DNA of 64,000 bases from Chromatocurvus halotolerans (GTDB lineage: Bacteria > Pseudomonadota > Gammaproteobacteria > Pseudomonadales > Halieaceae). Made by a program: the position numbers and the translations under genes. The notes below the pieces were generated by a model that worked only from the letters and a program-made list of their open reading frames with translations, did no database searches and was not told the DNA's origin. The stretch is taken from NCBI RefSeq assembly GCF_004340525.1, contig NZ_SLWX01000008.1, positions 62,001 to 126,000 of the forward strand, in the 5' to 3' direction. Position 1 is the stretch's first letter; each line of letters begins with the position of its first letter. This document shows positions 9,213 to 19,000 of the stretch, piece after piece.

Positions 9213-11059
9213 CCCATGCCGGCGCGGTAGGTCTGGCGCACGGCGGACTGCGCTTCATCAATAATGGTGAAGGCATCGCGCAGCTGTTCCCGCGCCAGGC
9301 GCGGCAGCTGCCGGGGGTTGAGAAAATTGTTCACGGCCGTGCCGGCGGCGATCTGCTCGCACTGGTGCCGTATGCGCTGCTGCTGCACGCAGTGCAGGGC
9401 ATCGGCCAGATTGCGACTGTCGCCGATACTCAGGTGACGTCCTTCGGCCAGCGCTTCCAGGCGTTCCCTGGTATTCACCGCGCTCACCTGGCGCGCGAGG
9501 GCATGCAGGCGCACGATCTCGGTGATCGGCAGCACGCCGCGCTTCTTCAGGTTGAGGCTGTCGCGATGCTCACCATCGCGATCGACCACAAAGCGACGAA
9601 AAATCCCCAGCGGTGGCTTGCTTGCCAGGATGTTGGCCGCCAGTGCCGCGAGAAAAATGGTGTCGCGCGATGCGCGGCGCAGCATGGTGTTCTGCAGCGC
9701 GGTGCATAGCGTGGGGTCGCCGTGAATGGCACGCAGGTCAAAGAAGATACTGACGCGCATCACCGCTGCAGGGGTGGGTGCACGCGTCCAGCTGGCCACG
9801 GTGTCCTGCCATACCGCCAGTGGCTGGCGCCAGCTGTCGGTGGTGGCCATGACGCCGCCGGGGCAGTAGGCATAGCCGCAGGCCGCGAGACCGTCACACA
9901 CCCGCTGCGCCAGCGCCGCATACCAGCCGTGCTCGGCGGCGGGCACCAGGTCGCTGATAACAATGCCGTTGTCCTGATCCGCGCCGAGCAGCTGTTCACC
10001 CCGGGCCTGTGAGCCGAAGGCCAGCCACGCCCAGGGTCCGGGCGCCGGGCCCAGCTCGCGCTCGGCCAGCTGGATCAGGCGCAGCGTGACCGCGTCACTG
10101 ATTGCCGTGAGCAGCTGTGACACCTGTTCGGCGCGCATGCCGGTCTGCACCCAGGTCAGCAGTTGATCCGGCAGGCCGGTGAGCAGTTCGCGCAGGCCGT
10201 CCACGCTGTCCTGGCGCGACAGGTGCTGCACCAGATAGACCGGATCGTTGCGCCGCGCCAGGATCAGGTCGGAGGTGGTGATGATTCCCCGAAGTTCCCC
10301 CTCATGCAGCACGGGCAGGTGGTGATAGCCGTGCTGCGTCATGCGCAGGGTCGCGTTGAAAACGGTCTCCTCCTCGTCGATGCTCTGGGGGTCGGGCGTC
10401 ATGATCTCGCGCACCGGCGTCCGGGTCGGCAGCGACGCCGCCACACAGCGGCTGCGCAGGTCGCGGTCGGTCACAATGCCCAGCAGCTGTCCGGCCTCTG
10501 TCACGAACACCGAGGACACCCTGCGCTCGGTCATGGCAGCCGCCACCGCCTGTATGGGCGTTTCCGGGGCAACGCAGAGCAGATCCGTGGTCATCAGCCG
10601 TGCGACCGGGGCCAGCAGCGGATTGTCATCCGGCATGTAACGCGCGGCGCGGCGCAGGCGACGGCTGCGCTGGCGACTGAAGTAGCGGTCGAAGTCGCGG
10701 TTGGCGGCGCGCAGCCGCTGGTAGGCGGCGTCCGGCAGCAGATAGATCAGGGCATCTTCAATCACCGTGGCGTGCACCACTTCCGCATCGGCATTCAGGC
10801 CGCCGATATGGAAGCTCTCGCCTTCGCCGAGCCGGTCGAGCAGCTTGTTGCTGTCATTGCGCAGGTCCACAGCGCCGCTGCGCAGGAGGCGCAGGCCCAT
10901 GGGCCGGGTCGCGGCGTCAAAGCGCTCGGCCTGGGGGTGATAGGAGATTTTCAGGGCCGCGACCGCCTCCTGCAGCTGCGCTTCATCCAGCACATCGAAG
11001 GGCAGCGACTGGCGGAGGAATCCGGCCACGCCGGCCAGCTCAGCGGGCGGCGTCGTCAT
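9209..11059 (-). CDS. Cyclic-nucleotide-binding / CBS / DUF294 nucleotidyltransferase signalling protein
   Basis: The protein has 616 residues. An N-terminal cNMP-binding-like (CAP_ED) domain spans about residues 15-130. A CBS pair lies at about 150-275 (LLCVAPETPIQAVAAAMTER, then IMTPDPQSIDEEETVFNATL). Then comes a DUF294 nucleotidyltransferase with the signature FGSQARGEQLLGADQDNGIV near residue 350, and a helical DUF294 C-terminal domain follows. The family looks like a sensor that transfers a nucleotidyl group, by similarity to GlnD/GlnE-type enzymes; the target is unknown. The gene is coupled by 4-bp overlaps both to the small membrane protein upstream and to the exonuclease downstream. 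Its place in the operon suggests it controls the symporter. Confidence 0.87.
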   Translation of the reverse strand: MTTPPAELAGVAGFLRQSLPFDVLDEAQLQEAVAALKISYHPQAERFDAATRPMGLRLLRSGAVDLRNDSNKLLDRLGEGESFHIGGLNADAEVVHATVIEDALIYLLPDAAYQRLRAANRDFDRYFSRQRSRRLRRAARYMPDDNPLLAPVARLMTTDLLCVAPETPIQAVAAAMTERRVSSVFVTEAGQLLGIVTDRDLRSRCVAASLPTRTPVREIMTPDPQSIDEEETVFNATLRMTQHGYHHLPVLHEGELRGIITTSDLILARRNDPVYLVQHLSRQDSVDGLRELLTGLPDQLLTWVQTGMRAEQVSQLLTAISDAVTLRLIQLAERELGPAPGPWAWLAFGSQARGEQLLGADQDNGIVISDLVPAAEHGWYAALAQRVCDGLAACGYAYCPGGVMATTDSWRQPLAVWQDTVASWTRAPTPAAVMRVSIFFDLRAIHGDPTLCTALQNTMLRRASRDTIFLAALAANILASKPPLGIFRRFVVDRDGEHRDSLNLKKRGVLPITEIVRLHALARQVSAVNTRERLEALAEGRHLSIGDSRNLADALHCVQQQRIRHQCEQIAAGTAVNNFLNPRQLPRLAREQLRDAFTIIDEAQSAVRQTYRAGMG

Positions 11060-11556
11060 CGGCGCAGCTCCCGTTTCGGGGCAGCGGCGAACGCGGTCCC
11101 CGTCTCGGCAAAATACAGCGCCCCCGCTGCCCGGGCCACCAGCTGAAGCTTGGCGTCTGTCGGCAGATCGCCGGGCAGCGGCAGCACCCAGGTTCTGCCA
11201 TCGTCACCGCGCGGGTTCAGCGCACGCGGCGAGGCGGTCACGTCACTGCCGGCGGACTGTTCCTCTGCCGACGCAGACACGGCCAGCTTCACCCCGTCCA
11301 GGGGATGCGAGGCCGTGAGGCGCAGCTGTGGCGAGGCGCCGGAATGTGCCTCCAGGCGCAGCCAGAGCTCCGCGTTCTTCAGCTCGCAGCTGCCGCTGGC
11401 GTAGCGGCAGTTTGACTGCGCCAGCAGCGGGTAGGACTGTCCTGCCTGCGCCGGTGCCGCACGTTCGCCGATCAGCTGGCCGACCGCGAACCAGGCCAGT
11501 ATGGCCATGACCGGGGCCACCAGCAGCGCCACGATAACGTGCCTGTTGGTGAACAT
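11056..11556 (-). CDS. Small membrane-anchored hypothetical protein of the symporter operon
   Basis: The protein has 166 residues with one N-terminal membrane helix (VIVALLVAPVMAILAWFAVG), so the rest is probably periplasmic. The soluble part has two cysteines close together (SNCRYASGSCELKNAELWLR) and a beta-rich look, ending with a basic tail. I do not recognise a named domain. It lies 4 bp after the symporter gene and overlaps the next gene by 4 bp, which ties it to the transport unit. It could be a regulatory or folding subunit. Confidence 0.7.
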   Translation of the reverse strand: MFTNRHVIVALLVAPVMAILAWFAVGQLIGERAAPAQAGQSYPLLAQSNCRYASGSCELKNAELWLRLEAHSGASPQLRLTASHPLDGVKLAVSASAEEQSAGSDVTASPRALNPRGDDGRTWVLPLPGDLPTDAKLQLVARAAGALYFAETGTAFAAAPKRELRR

Positions 11557-11560
11557 GCGC

Positions 11561-13291
11561 TCAGTGATCCAGCGCGGCTTCGGCGCCGGCGGGCACGCGG
11601 ATGTGCTGCACCAGTTCGCGGACTTCGGCGGGCGGCGCCTGGGTCACCGCGGAGACGCCAAAAGCGACGGCGAAGTTGACCAGCGCACCCACCGCACCGA
11701 AGGCGTTCGGTTCGATGCCCAGGAACCAGTTCTCCGGCGTATCGCCGAGGAAGGCGGTGGACTCCACAAACATGATGCCCTTGTGCTGGAACACGTAGAA
11801 CAGCGTGACGCCGAGGCCCGCGAGCATGCCGGCGATGGCGCCCTCCTTGTTCACCCGGCTGGAGAAAATGCCCATCATCAGCACGGGAAATATGGAGGAG
11901 GCCGCCAGGCCAAAGGCCAGCGCCACCGTTCCCGCAGCAAAGTCAGGGGGGTTGAAGCCGAGATAACCGGCACCGACGATCGCCGCCGCCATGGCGATCC
12001 GCGAGGCGCGCAGCTCGTTCTTTTCGCTGATTCCCGGCCTGATCATGCCCTTTAGCAGGTCGTGGGAGATGGCGGAGGAAATGGCCAGCAGCAGTCCGGC
12101 GGCGGTGGACAGGGCCGCGGCCAGACCGCCGGCCGCCACCAGCGCAATGACCCAGTTTGGCAGCTGCGCGATTTCCGGGTTGGCCAGCACAATGATGTCC
12201 AGGTCCACCGTCACCAGCTCATTGGTTTGCGGGTCGGCGCTGTAATACATCTCGCCGTCGTTGTTCTTGTCCTCGAACTCCAGCAGTCCGGTGGTCTCCC
12301 AGTTGCGGAACCACTGAGGGCGATCCTCGTACTGCAGGTACTGGCCGGGCGCAGGCTCGATGGTCTGCATGAGGTTGAGCCGCGCCATGCCGGCCACTGC
12401 CGGTGCGGTGGTGTAGAGAATGGCGATGAACACCAGCGCCCAGCCCGCGGAGGAGCGCGCGTCGCGCACCCTGGGCACGGTGAAGAAGCGGATGATCACG
12501 TGGGGCAGTCCGGCGGTGCCGATCATCAGCGACGCCGTGTAGGCAAACATGTTGAGCCCGGACAGGCGCACGTCGGTGGTGTATTCGTTGAAGCCGATGT
12601 CCATGACCATCTGGTCGAGCTTGTCGAGCAGGTAGGTATCCGTGCCCACCAGGGTGCTGCCGAGGCCGAGCTGGGGGATAGGGTTTCCCGTCAGCTGCAG
12701 GCTGATGAAGATGGCGGGAATGGTATAGGCCAGAATGAGCACGCAGTACTGTGCAATCTGGGTATAGGTAATGCCCTTCATGCCACCGAGCACCGCGTAG
12801 AAGAACACGATGCACATGCCGATCAGCAGGCCGACGTTGTAGTCCACCTCGAGAAAGCGCGAGAAGGCGACGCCGATCCCCTTCATCTGGCCAATGACGT
12901 AGGTCGTCGAACAGATGATCAGGCAGAGCACGGCCACCGCCCGTGCGGTGCGCGAGTAGAAGCGGTCGCCGATGAACTCCGGCACCGTGAACTTGCCGTA
13001 CTTGCGCAGGTAGGGTGCCAGCAGTAGCGCGAGGATCACGAACCCGCCGGTCCAGCCCATAAGGAACACGGAGCCGCCGTAGCCCATGTAGGCAATCAGG
13101 CCGGCCATGCCGATGAAGGAGGCCGCGGACATCCAGTCCGCCGCCGTGGCCATGCCGTTGGCCACCGGATGGATGCCGCCGCCGGCCACATAGAACTCCT
13201 TGGTGGAGCCGGCGCGGGACCAGATGGCAATGCCGATGTAAATGGAGAAGGTGAAGCCGACAACCAGATAGGTGAGGGTCTGCAGTTCCAT
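11561..13291 (-). CDS. Sodium:solute symporter large subunit (SSS family, VC_2705 type)
   Basis: The protein has 576 residues with about 13 membrane helices in the LeuT-like SLC5 fold. Typical segments are the first-helix YIGIAIWSRAGSTKEFYVAG and GMATAADWMSAASFIGMAG, which carry SSS sodium-site residues, then GYGGSVFLMGWTGG and the mid-protein GGMKGITYTQIAQYCVLIL. A non-membrane insert of about 70 residues (PQWFRNWETTGLLEFEDKNN region) is typical of this subgroup. It acts in the inner membrane, probably on acetate or a similar short carboxylate, judging from the DUF4212 partner 4 bp upstream and the CrbSR-like regulators nearby. Substrate specificity is inferred. Confidence 0.9.
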   Translation of the reverse strand: MELQTLTYLVVGFTFSIYIGIAIWSRAGSTKEFYVAGGGIHPVANGMATAADWMSAASFIGMAGLIAYMGYGGSVFLMGWTGGFVILALLLAPYLRKYGKFTVPEFIGDRFYSRTARAVAVLCLIICSTTYVIGQMKGIGVAFSRFLEVDYNVGLLIGMCIVFFYAVLGGMKGITYTQIAQYCVLILAYTIPAIFISLQLTGNPIPQLGLGSTLVGTDTYLLDKLDQMVMDIGFNEYTTDVRLSGLNMFAYTASLMIGTAGLPHVIIRFFTVPRVRDARSSAGWALVFIAILYTTAPAVAGMARLNLMQTIEPAPGQYLQYEDRPQWFRNWETTGLLEFEDKNNDGEMYYSADPQTNELVTVDLDIIVLANPEIAQLPNWVIALVAAGGLAAALSTAAGLLLAISSAISHDLLKGMIRPGISEKNELRASRIAMAAAIVGAGYLGFNPPDFAAGTVALAFGLAASSIFPVLMMGIFSSRVNKEGAIAGMLAGLGVTLFYVFQHKGIMFVESTAFLGDTPENWFLGIEPNAFGAVGALVNFAVAFGVSAVTQAPPAEVRELVQHIRVPAGAEAALDH

Positions 13292-13295
13292 GGCC

Positions 13296-13565
13296 TCAGT
13301 CCTCCTCGACGTCGAATTCGCGGTCGAGGACCGCCATGCGCCAGCGGTAGATGAAGATCAGCACCACAAACACGTAGATGGCACCCTGCTGGGCAAACCA
13401 GAAGCCGAGCTTGTAGCCGCCAATCTGGAACTGGTTGAGCACATCCACCAGCAGGATGCCGCAGCCGAAGCTCACCACGAACCACACGATCAGCAGCTTG
13501 AGCATCAGTGCGAGATTGCGATGCCAGTAGGCCTTGGCCTGTTCTTCTGTCATTTTTTTTGCCAT
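13296..13565 (-). CDS. Sodium:solute symporter small subunit (DUF4212)
   Basis: The protein has 89 residues and two membrane helices: LMLKLLIVWFVVSFGCGILL and AQQGAIYVFVVLIFIYRWRM. The N-terminus has the family pattern AKAYWHRNLALMLKLL, and the acidic tail DREFDVEED is also typical. DUF4212 proteins are the small partner of VC_2705-type symporters, and here the large subunit follows after 4 bp. It is likely needed for assembly or function of the transporter in the inner membrane. Confidence 0.9.
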   Translation of the reverse strand: MAKKMTEEQAKAYWHRNLALMLKLLIVWFVVSFGCGILLVDVLNQFQIGGYKLGFWFAQQGAIYVFVVLIFIYRWRMAVLDREFDVEED

Positions 13566-13631
13566 GTCGGGCTCCTTCCGGGTTTCCCTTGAGTGTCCAA
13601 AGCGCTGCTCGGCGCTGTTCGTCGTTACTGA

Positions 13632-15008
13632 TCAGAAAACGTATCTCACCGCCATCTGCAGCCGCATCATGTCGCCGTCGCGCCCGTCCTGCAGTTCGCG
13701 GCCGGCAACCATCACCTCGCCCCCGAACAGCAGCCCCGGGGCGGCAGCATAGAACAGATTGGCGTGGAAAGAATGGTAGGACTTGGCCAGTGCCTCCGCG
13801 GGCAGGAAGTTGGTTGGCGACGGGTTGTCGGCGCCCATGGCGGACAGCGACAGGGTGCTGCGCCAGCTCGGGCTCCAGTGGTGGCGATAGGCGGCGTAGG
13901 CACCCCACTGACCGAAGGTCTCGATGCTGCCATCGCTGCCGCTGGCCACGTAGGCATCATCGAATGCATTCAGGCCGAGATAGCGGCCCATGGCATCGCC
14001 ATAGCTGACCATGAAGCGCAGATCGTCGGCGCCGACCTGCCACACCCCCGAGAGGCTGAGTCCGTAGCCGTAGGCGGTGTCCTCATCGGCCAGGGCGCCG
14101 CCGGCACTGCGTGCATCGTAGGCCAGCTGGCGCACCACGCCGGCCAGCGACCAGTCCAGACCACCCTGCGTGCCGTTGTAGCGCGCCACTAGATCGGGCA
14201 TGAGCTCGTTGTCATCCAGGCGGGTGCTGTTGTCGTTCAGGCGCACGCGGGTAATGGCATTCTCCACTGCCAGCTGCAGGCCACCCGAGGTCCAGCGCAC
14301 CTGTGGCTGGCGGCCAAACGCCGTGCCGGCCGGTCCCACAAAGTCGAGCAGGTCGGGCAGGCTGGCCACGTTGTAGAAGGTCGACCAGTTCTGCCCCGCC
14401 ATGATCGACTTGCCGGGGGCGTACTCCCAGGCCAGAAAGGCGTGGCGGATGCGCGCGGCGAAGCTGTTGGACACGCGCTCGTCGCCCTGTGCCCCGAGCA
14501 GGAAATCCAGCTCGACGTGGGAGCGCAGGCGTCCGGCGCCGGTCTCGGTCGCGGTGTCGAAGAAAAACCGCGAGGTTTTCGCGTGCAGGTTGGTGCGGCT
14601 GGTGCTGTCGCCGCTGCCATCCGGACCCTCCACCGGAATCAGTGCCGGCACGAACAGGTCATCCATGATCGGTGGCGGGCTGCCTTCCGCGTAGCGGCTG
14701 GCAATGGCATCCAGCTGTATGTAGCCACCGTAGCGCAGGCGGGTTCCTTCGGGCATGGCTCGCGCAGCGTTGAGGTCGTCGCGGCTCGCCCACTCGGCGG
14801 CGATGGTCTCGGAGCGCAGTCTGTCCGATGCCGGCTGCGGTGCCTCCGCTTCGGCGCGCAGGGTGGCGAGCGCGGCCTGCATCTGGGCCAGCTGTGCCTC
14901 GAGCGCGGCGATGCGTGCATCCGTGTCACCGGAATCTGCCACGGCGCTGCCCGCCAGCAGCAGGCCGGCGCCGATTATCGTCAGTCTGTGAACCCCGGGT
15001 CTGTTCAT
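13632..15008 (-). CDS. DcaP-like outer-membrane porin
   Basis: The protein has 458 residues. After the signal peptide (MNRPGVHRLTIIGAGLLLAG) comes a short coiled coil (ARIAALEAQLAQMQAALATL), the trimeric-porin style N-terminus of DcaP proteins. The barrel begins with RYGGYIQLDAIASRY and closes with a terminal aromatic strand, RLQMAVRYVF. A longer frame to 15104 exists, but its extra 32 residues read as promoter DNA, and the ATG at 15008 precedes the signal peptide directly. DcaP porins pass carboxylic acids. Its position 66 bp before the DUF4212/symporter pair suggests it is the outer-membrane entry for the same substrate. Confidence 0.85.
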   Translation of the reverse strand: MNRPGVHRLTIIGAGLLLAGSAVADSGDTDARIAALEAQLAQMQAALATLRAEAEAPQPASDRLRSETIAAEWASRDDLNAARAMPEGTRLRYGGYIQLDAIASRYAEGSPPPIMDDLFVPALIPVEGPDGSGDSTSRTNLHAKTSRFFFDTATETGAGRLRSHVELDFLLGAQGDERVSNSFAARIRHAFLAWEYAPGKSIMAGQNWSTFYNVASLPDLLDFVGPAGTAFGRQPQVRWTSGGLQLAVENAITRVRLNDNSTRLDDNELMPDLVARYNGTQGGLDWSLAGVVRQLAYDARSAGGALADEDTAYGYGLSLSGVWQVGADDLRFMVSYGDAMGRYLGLNAFDDAYVASGSDGSIETFGQWGAYAAYRHHWSPSWRSTLSLSAMGADNPSPTNFLPAEALAKSYHSFHANLFYAAAPGLLFGGEVMVAGRELQDGRDGDMMRLQMAVRYVF

Positions 15009-15282
15009 GTTGCCGGTCCTTGTTCGGTTACTGTTGTCGGGGCGAATCGGTCGGGAGCCCCCCTGCACGATGACGTTGTATCGCGTTGACGACGAGGTGA
15101 ACATTGGACCTTGGTATAAGACGCTGTCCGTAGCGCCGGGGAGGCCTGTAACGACAAAATCGGGAAGGGTGTCTGAAAGAGGGGCTTTACACTGCCCTCA
15201 GGGCTGACGAGAATGCCGGGGAGCAGCCGTAGAACAACACGATAAATACAGCCCCGCTTGCCGGGGCCGGCACAGGCGCCTT
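15009..15282. promoter_or_regulatory. Divergent promoter region between porin-symporter operon and response regulator
   Basis: This 274-bp region has no gene. It must hold the promoters of the six-gene minus-strand operon and of the plus-strand response regulator. A minus-strand TTATACC near 15114-15120 is a possible -10 for the porin operon. A GC hairpin with a 6-bp stem lies at 15251-15267 (GCCCCG and CGGGGC), close to the response-regulator start. No textbook sigma-54 site was seen. The exact control elements are unproven. Confidence 0.4.
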
Positions 15283-15993
15283 ATGTCAGCCATGTCCAGT
15301 GCATCCTCCTGTGAATCCCCGTCGTCGCGAACCCTCGTGATTGCCGATGATCATCCGCTGTTTCGCCAGGCGCTGATGCAGGTTCTCGGCGAACGCTTTC
15401 CCGGCGCGCTGCTGCGCGATGCCGAAGATGTGGCGGCGCTGCAGGGCGTTCTCGACGTCTGTGGTGAGGTGGATCTGCTGTTGCTGGATCTGCACATTCC
15501 CGGCGCTGTCGGACTGTCGGCGCTGTCCTGGCTGGTGGGCCAGCGTCCGCAGCTGCCGGTGATCCTGATTTCCGCAAACACCCATCCTGAAACCGTGCGC
15601 AGGGCAATCGATCATGGCGCAGCGGCCTTTCTCTCCAAGTCCGCCGATGTGGATACCATGGTCGGCTGCATGGAGGCGGTGCTCGACGGCCGTCGCGGTC
15701 TGCATCCGGGGCTCGAGGCGTCCGCCGAGGGCGTGGACCTGTCGGGCCTCGACACCGCCGAGGCGCTGGGCAATCTGACGCCACAGCAGTTCCGGGTGCT
15801 GAATATGCTGGCCGAGGGCCTGCTGAACAAGCAGATCGCCCACGCGCTGGAGGTCAGGGAGGTAACGGTGAAAGCGCACATTACCGAAATCTTCCGCAAG
15901 CTCGGGGTGCATTCGCGCACACAGGCGGTGCTCGCCCTCGGCAGCCTGGTGATCGCGCCGCCGGATGCGCTGTCGCGGCCGCCAGGCGCCTGA
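15283..15993 (+). CDS. crbR: LuxR-type response regulator, CrbR-like
   Basis: The protein has 236 residues. A receiver domain covers about residues 15-130, with acidic pair DDH early, the phospho-acceptor Asp69 (LLLLDLHIPG) and the later lysine (AAFLSKSAD). The C-terminal LuxR helix-turn-helix reads LTPQQFRVLNMLAEGLLNKQ, then VREVTVKAHITEIFRKLG. It faces the SLC5-linked hybrid kinase (24 bp between convergent ends) and is divergent from the porin/symporter operon. This matches CrbR/ErdR-type regulators, which with CrbS-type kinases switch on acetate uptake and acetyl-CoA synthetase. An ATG at 15292 is an alternative start. The CrbR assignment rests on architecture and context. Confidence 0.8.
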   Translation: MSAMSSASSCESPSSRTLVIADDHPLFRQALMQVLGERFPGALLRDAEDVAALQGVLDVCGEVDLLLLDLHIPGAVGLSALSWLVGQRPQLPVILISANTHPETVRRAIDHGAAAFLSKSADVDTMVGCMEAVLDGRRGLHPGLEASAEGVDLSGLDTAEALGNLTPQQFRVLNMLAEGLLNKQIAHALEVREVTVKAHITEIFRKLGVHSRTQAVLALGSLVIAPPDALSRPPGA

Positions 15994-16017
15994 GTCCGCG
16001 CGGGCGGAAGGTGTTCC

Positions 16018-19000
16018 TCAGAGCTCGCTGCGCGCGCCGTCCGCAGACACGTCACGCGCGTCGAGCAGGGCGCGCAGCAGGGCACGTAGCCGCGCGGGGT
16101 TGACGGGCTTGGGCAGGAAGCGGTAGCCCGCGGCCTGCGCGGCAAGGCGCGTGTCGGCGCCGTCGTCGGCACTGATGATCACGCCATCAGGCAGCGGCGG
16201 CGCAAGCTCGCTGCAGACTGACCGCAGTGCGTCGATGCCCGTGTCGCCCGCATCCAGATGGTAGTCCGCCAGCACCACATCGACAGCTTCCTGCGCCAGC
16301 GCGTCGCACAGGCCCTGACGATCGGCCACTGCGCGTACCCGGCAGCCGAAGGACTCCAGCATGGACAGCATGGCGCTGCGCACCCTGGCGTCGTTCTCCA
16401 GGCAGAGCACCCGAGCGCCGGCCAGTTCTGCCTGGCCGCGATTTTCGGCTGCGGGTTCAGACAGCTGTACCTCGCCCCGCGGCAGGGTGACGGAAAACAG
16501 GGTGCCGCGGCCGGGCCGGGATTCCAGGCGCAGGGGCAGGTTGAGCAGTTCGGCGTAGCGGCGCACGATGGCCAGACCCAGACCGAGCCCCTCGTCATCG
16601 CGACTGCCGCCCTCGAGGCGCTCGAACTCGTCAAAAATGCGTACCTGATCCTGCGGCGGGATGCCCGGTCCGCAGTCGATCACCTGCAGCTCCGCGCTCC
16701 CGCCCCGGCGACGCAGCCCGAGCAGAACGTCCCCTGGGGCCGCATACTTGATGGCGTTGCCGAGCAGGTTCTGCAGCACCCGGTAGACCAGGGCACGGTC
16801 ACTGTACAGCCACAGTGAACCGGGACGGCAGCGCAGGCGCACGCCGGCGCGGCGGGCGGCGGGGCCGAACTCGTCCGCCAGCTGCTGCAGCAGCGGTGCG
16901 GCGGCGAAGTGCTCCCGCTGCGGCTGCTGGCGGCCGGCGTCCAGGCGCGCCATCTCGCGCAGCTCGGCAATCAGCTGTTCGGCGCGCTGCAGTGCATCGT
17001 CGATCTGGCCGAGGGTCGACGCCAGCGCATCGTCGTCTTCCCGGCGGCTGCGCAGGGTGCTGAGAAACAGCCGCGCCGCATTTATCGGCTGCAGCAGGTC
17101 GTGACTGGTCGCCGACATGAAGCGACTGCGGCTGAGGTTGGCCTCGCGCAGGCGTGCTTCCGCCGCAGAGCGCAAGCGGTTTTCGCGGCGCAGCTCTGCG
17201 TTGCTCTCGCTGAGGCTGCGGCTGCCCGATTCCACACGCGCCTCGAGTTCCTGCTTGGCATCCTCCAGCTCAGCCACCATTTCCCGGTAGTCGGTGACGT
17301 CGATGAAGGTGGTGACAAAGCCGCCGTTGGGCATGGTGTTGCCGCGAATGTCGATCACGCGGCCATTGGGCATGCGCCGCTGCAGACGGTGCGGGCTGCC
17401 CTGGCGCAGCCAGGCGAGCCGCCGTGCAATCTGGTCATCCGAGGCTTCGCTGCCACCGAGAATGCCGCGCTGGGCATTGAAGCGGTATACCCGCTCGATG
17501 GGGCAGCCCACGTAGAGAAAGCGCGGCGGGTAGTCGAACATCTGCTCATAGCGGCTGTTCCAGGCCACCAGTCGCAGGTCGCTGTCCACCACCGAGACCC
17601 CCTGCAGCATGGATTCCACCGTGGATTCCAGCAGCTCTCGATTGAAGCGGTACTGCTGGTTGGCGTCGCCGATCAGGCCGGCGAGATCGCTGAACGCCAG
17701 CTGCCGGCTGTCCTCCAGCTGCTGCAGGACCCGGCGCGCCGAGGCGGCACCGATCACGCCGGCCAGAAGAGACTCGACCTGCTGCACCACAAAACGCGGC
17801 GCGCGATCGGCGATCAGCAGCCGCTGCTGGTAGCGCTCCTCCAGCTCCCGCCACAGGCGCTGGTAGGCGTCGTCACTGATGAAGGGCAGCAGCAGCGCCT
17901 GCAGCTGGCCCATACGCACCGGACTGAGCGCAAGCGCCTCAACGCTGTCGCCGGTCGGGACCGGCGAGTCCTCATCCAGAAACGCGTGCGCCTGGCGAAG
18001 GTCGGCGGCAGAGGGGCGCAGGAGGATCGACAGCAGTACCATCAGCAGCGTATTGCCGCCCAGGCTGATCAGCGTGGCCAGGGCGAGTGATGCGGGCAAG
18101 GCCTGCGCCATCGCGGTATTCGCGGCCACGGTCGGCGCCGCCATGCCGGGCTGGATGGCCGGCAGGGCCGCCAGCAGGAGCCAGAGCGACAGGCCCAGCA
18201 GCAGACCGGCCATGACCGCCACGCCCTGTGCCCGCCGCCAGTAGAGTCCGGCGAGCAGTCCGGGTGCGAGCTGGGCGGCGGCGAGGAAGCAGATAAAGCC
18301 GATATCCGACAGCCAGGGAATCCCGGCCAGCCAGCGCGCCACCCACCAGGCCGCGAGCAGAATGGCGACAATGGTCAGCTGGCGCACCCGCCGCAGGTTC
18401 TCACCCAGTCGCAGGATGAGTTCACTGGAATCGCCGCGCAGCCGCAAAAGTACGGGCACGGCAATCTCGTTGGTGATCATGATGGCGAGGCTGACGGTGG
18501 CGACGATCACCATGCCGGTCGCTGCGGAGATGCCGCCGATAAACACCGCCAGCGCCAGCCACTCGGCGTCATACGCCAGCGGCAGCCACTGTATGAACGC
18601 ATCCGGACTCGGCAGGCCCGAGGCGCTGCCTGCCTGCACGGCGCTGCCGAGCGAGCTGATCGGTACCGCCAGCAGCATAAACAGCGCCAGATAGGCGGGA
18701 AAAATCCAGCGCATGAGCCGCGCATCGGCAAAGCGCTGTACCTCCACCACAATGACGTGAAATGTTCGCGGCAGACACAGGATGGCGAGGGCGCTGAGCA
18801 GGGTGTGCGCCAGAAACTCCGCCGACACCAGCGACGCATCAGGCGCGGGGAAGGCCGGCGTCGCTCCGTCGGGCAAGGCCACGCTGCCCAGCTTGACCAG
18901 CGCAAATACCGCGACCGCGAGGAAAGCGAGGAGCTTTACCAGCGACTCCACGGCAATGGCGTTCATCATCCCCGGGTGGCGTTCGCGGCCATCGAGACGC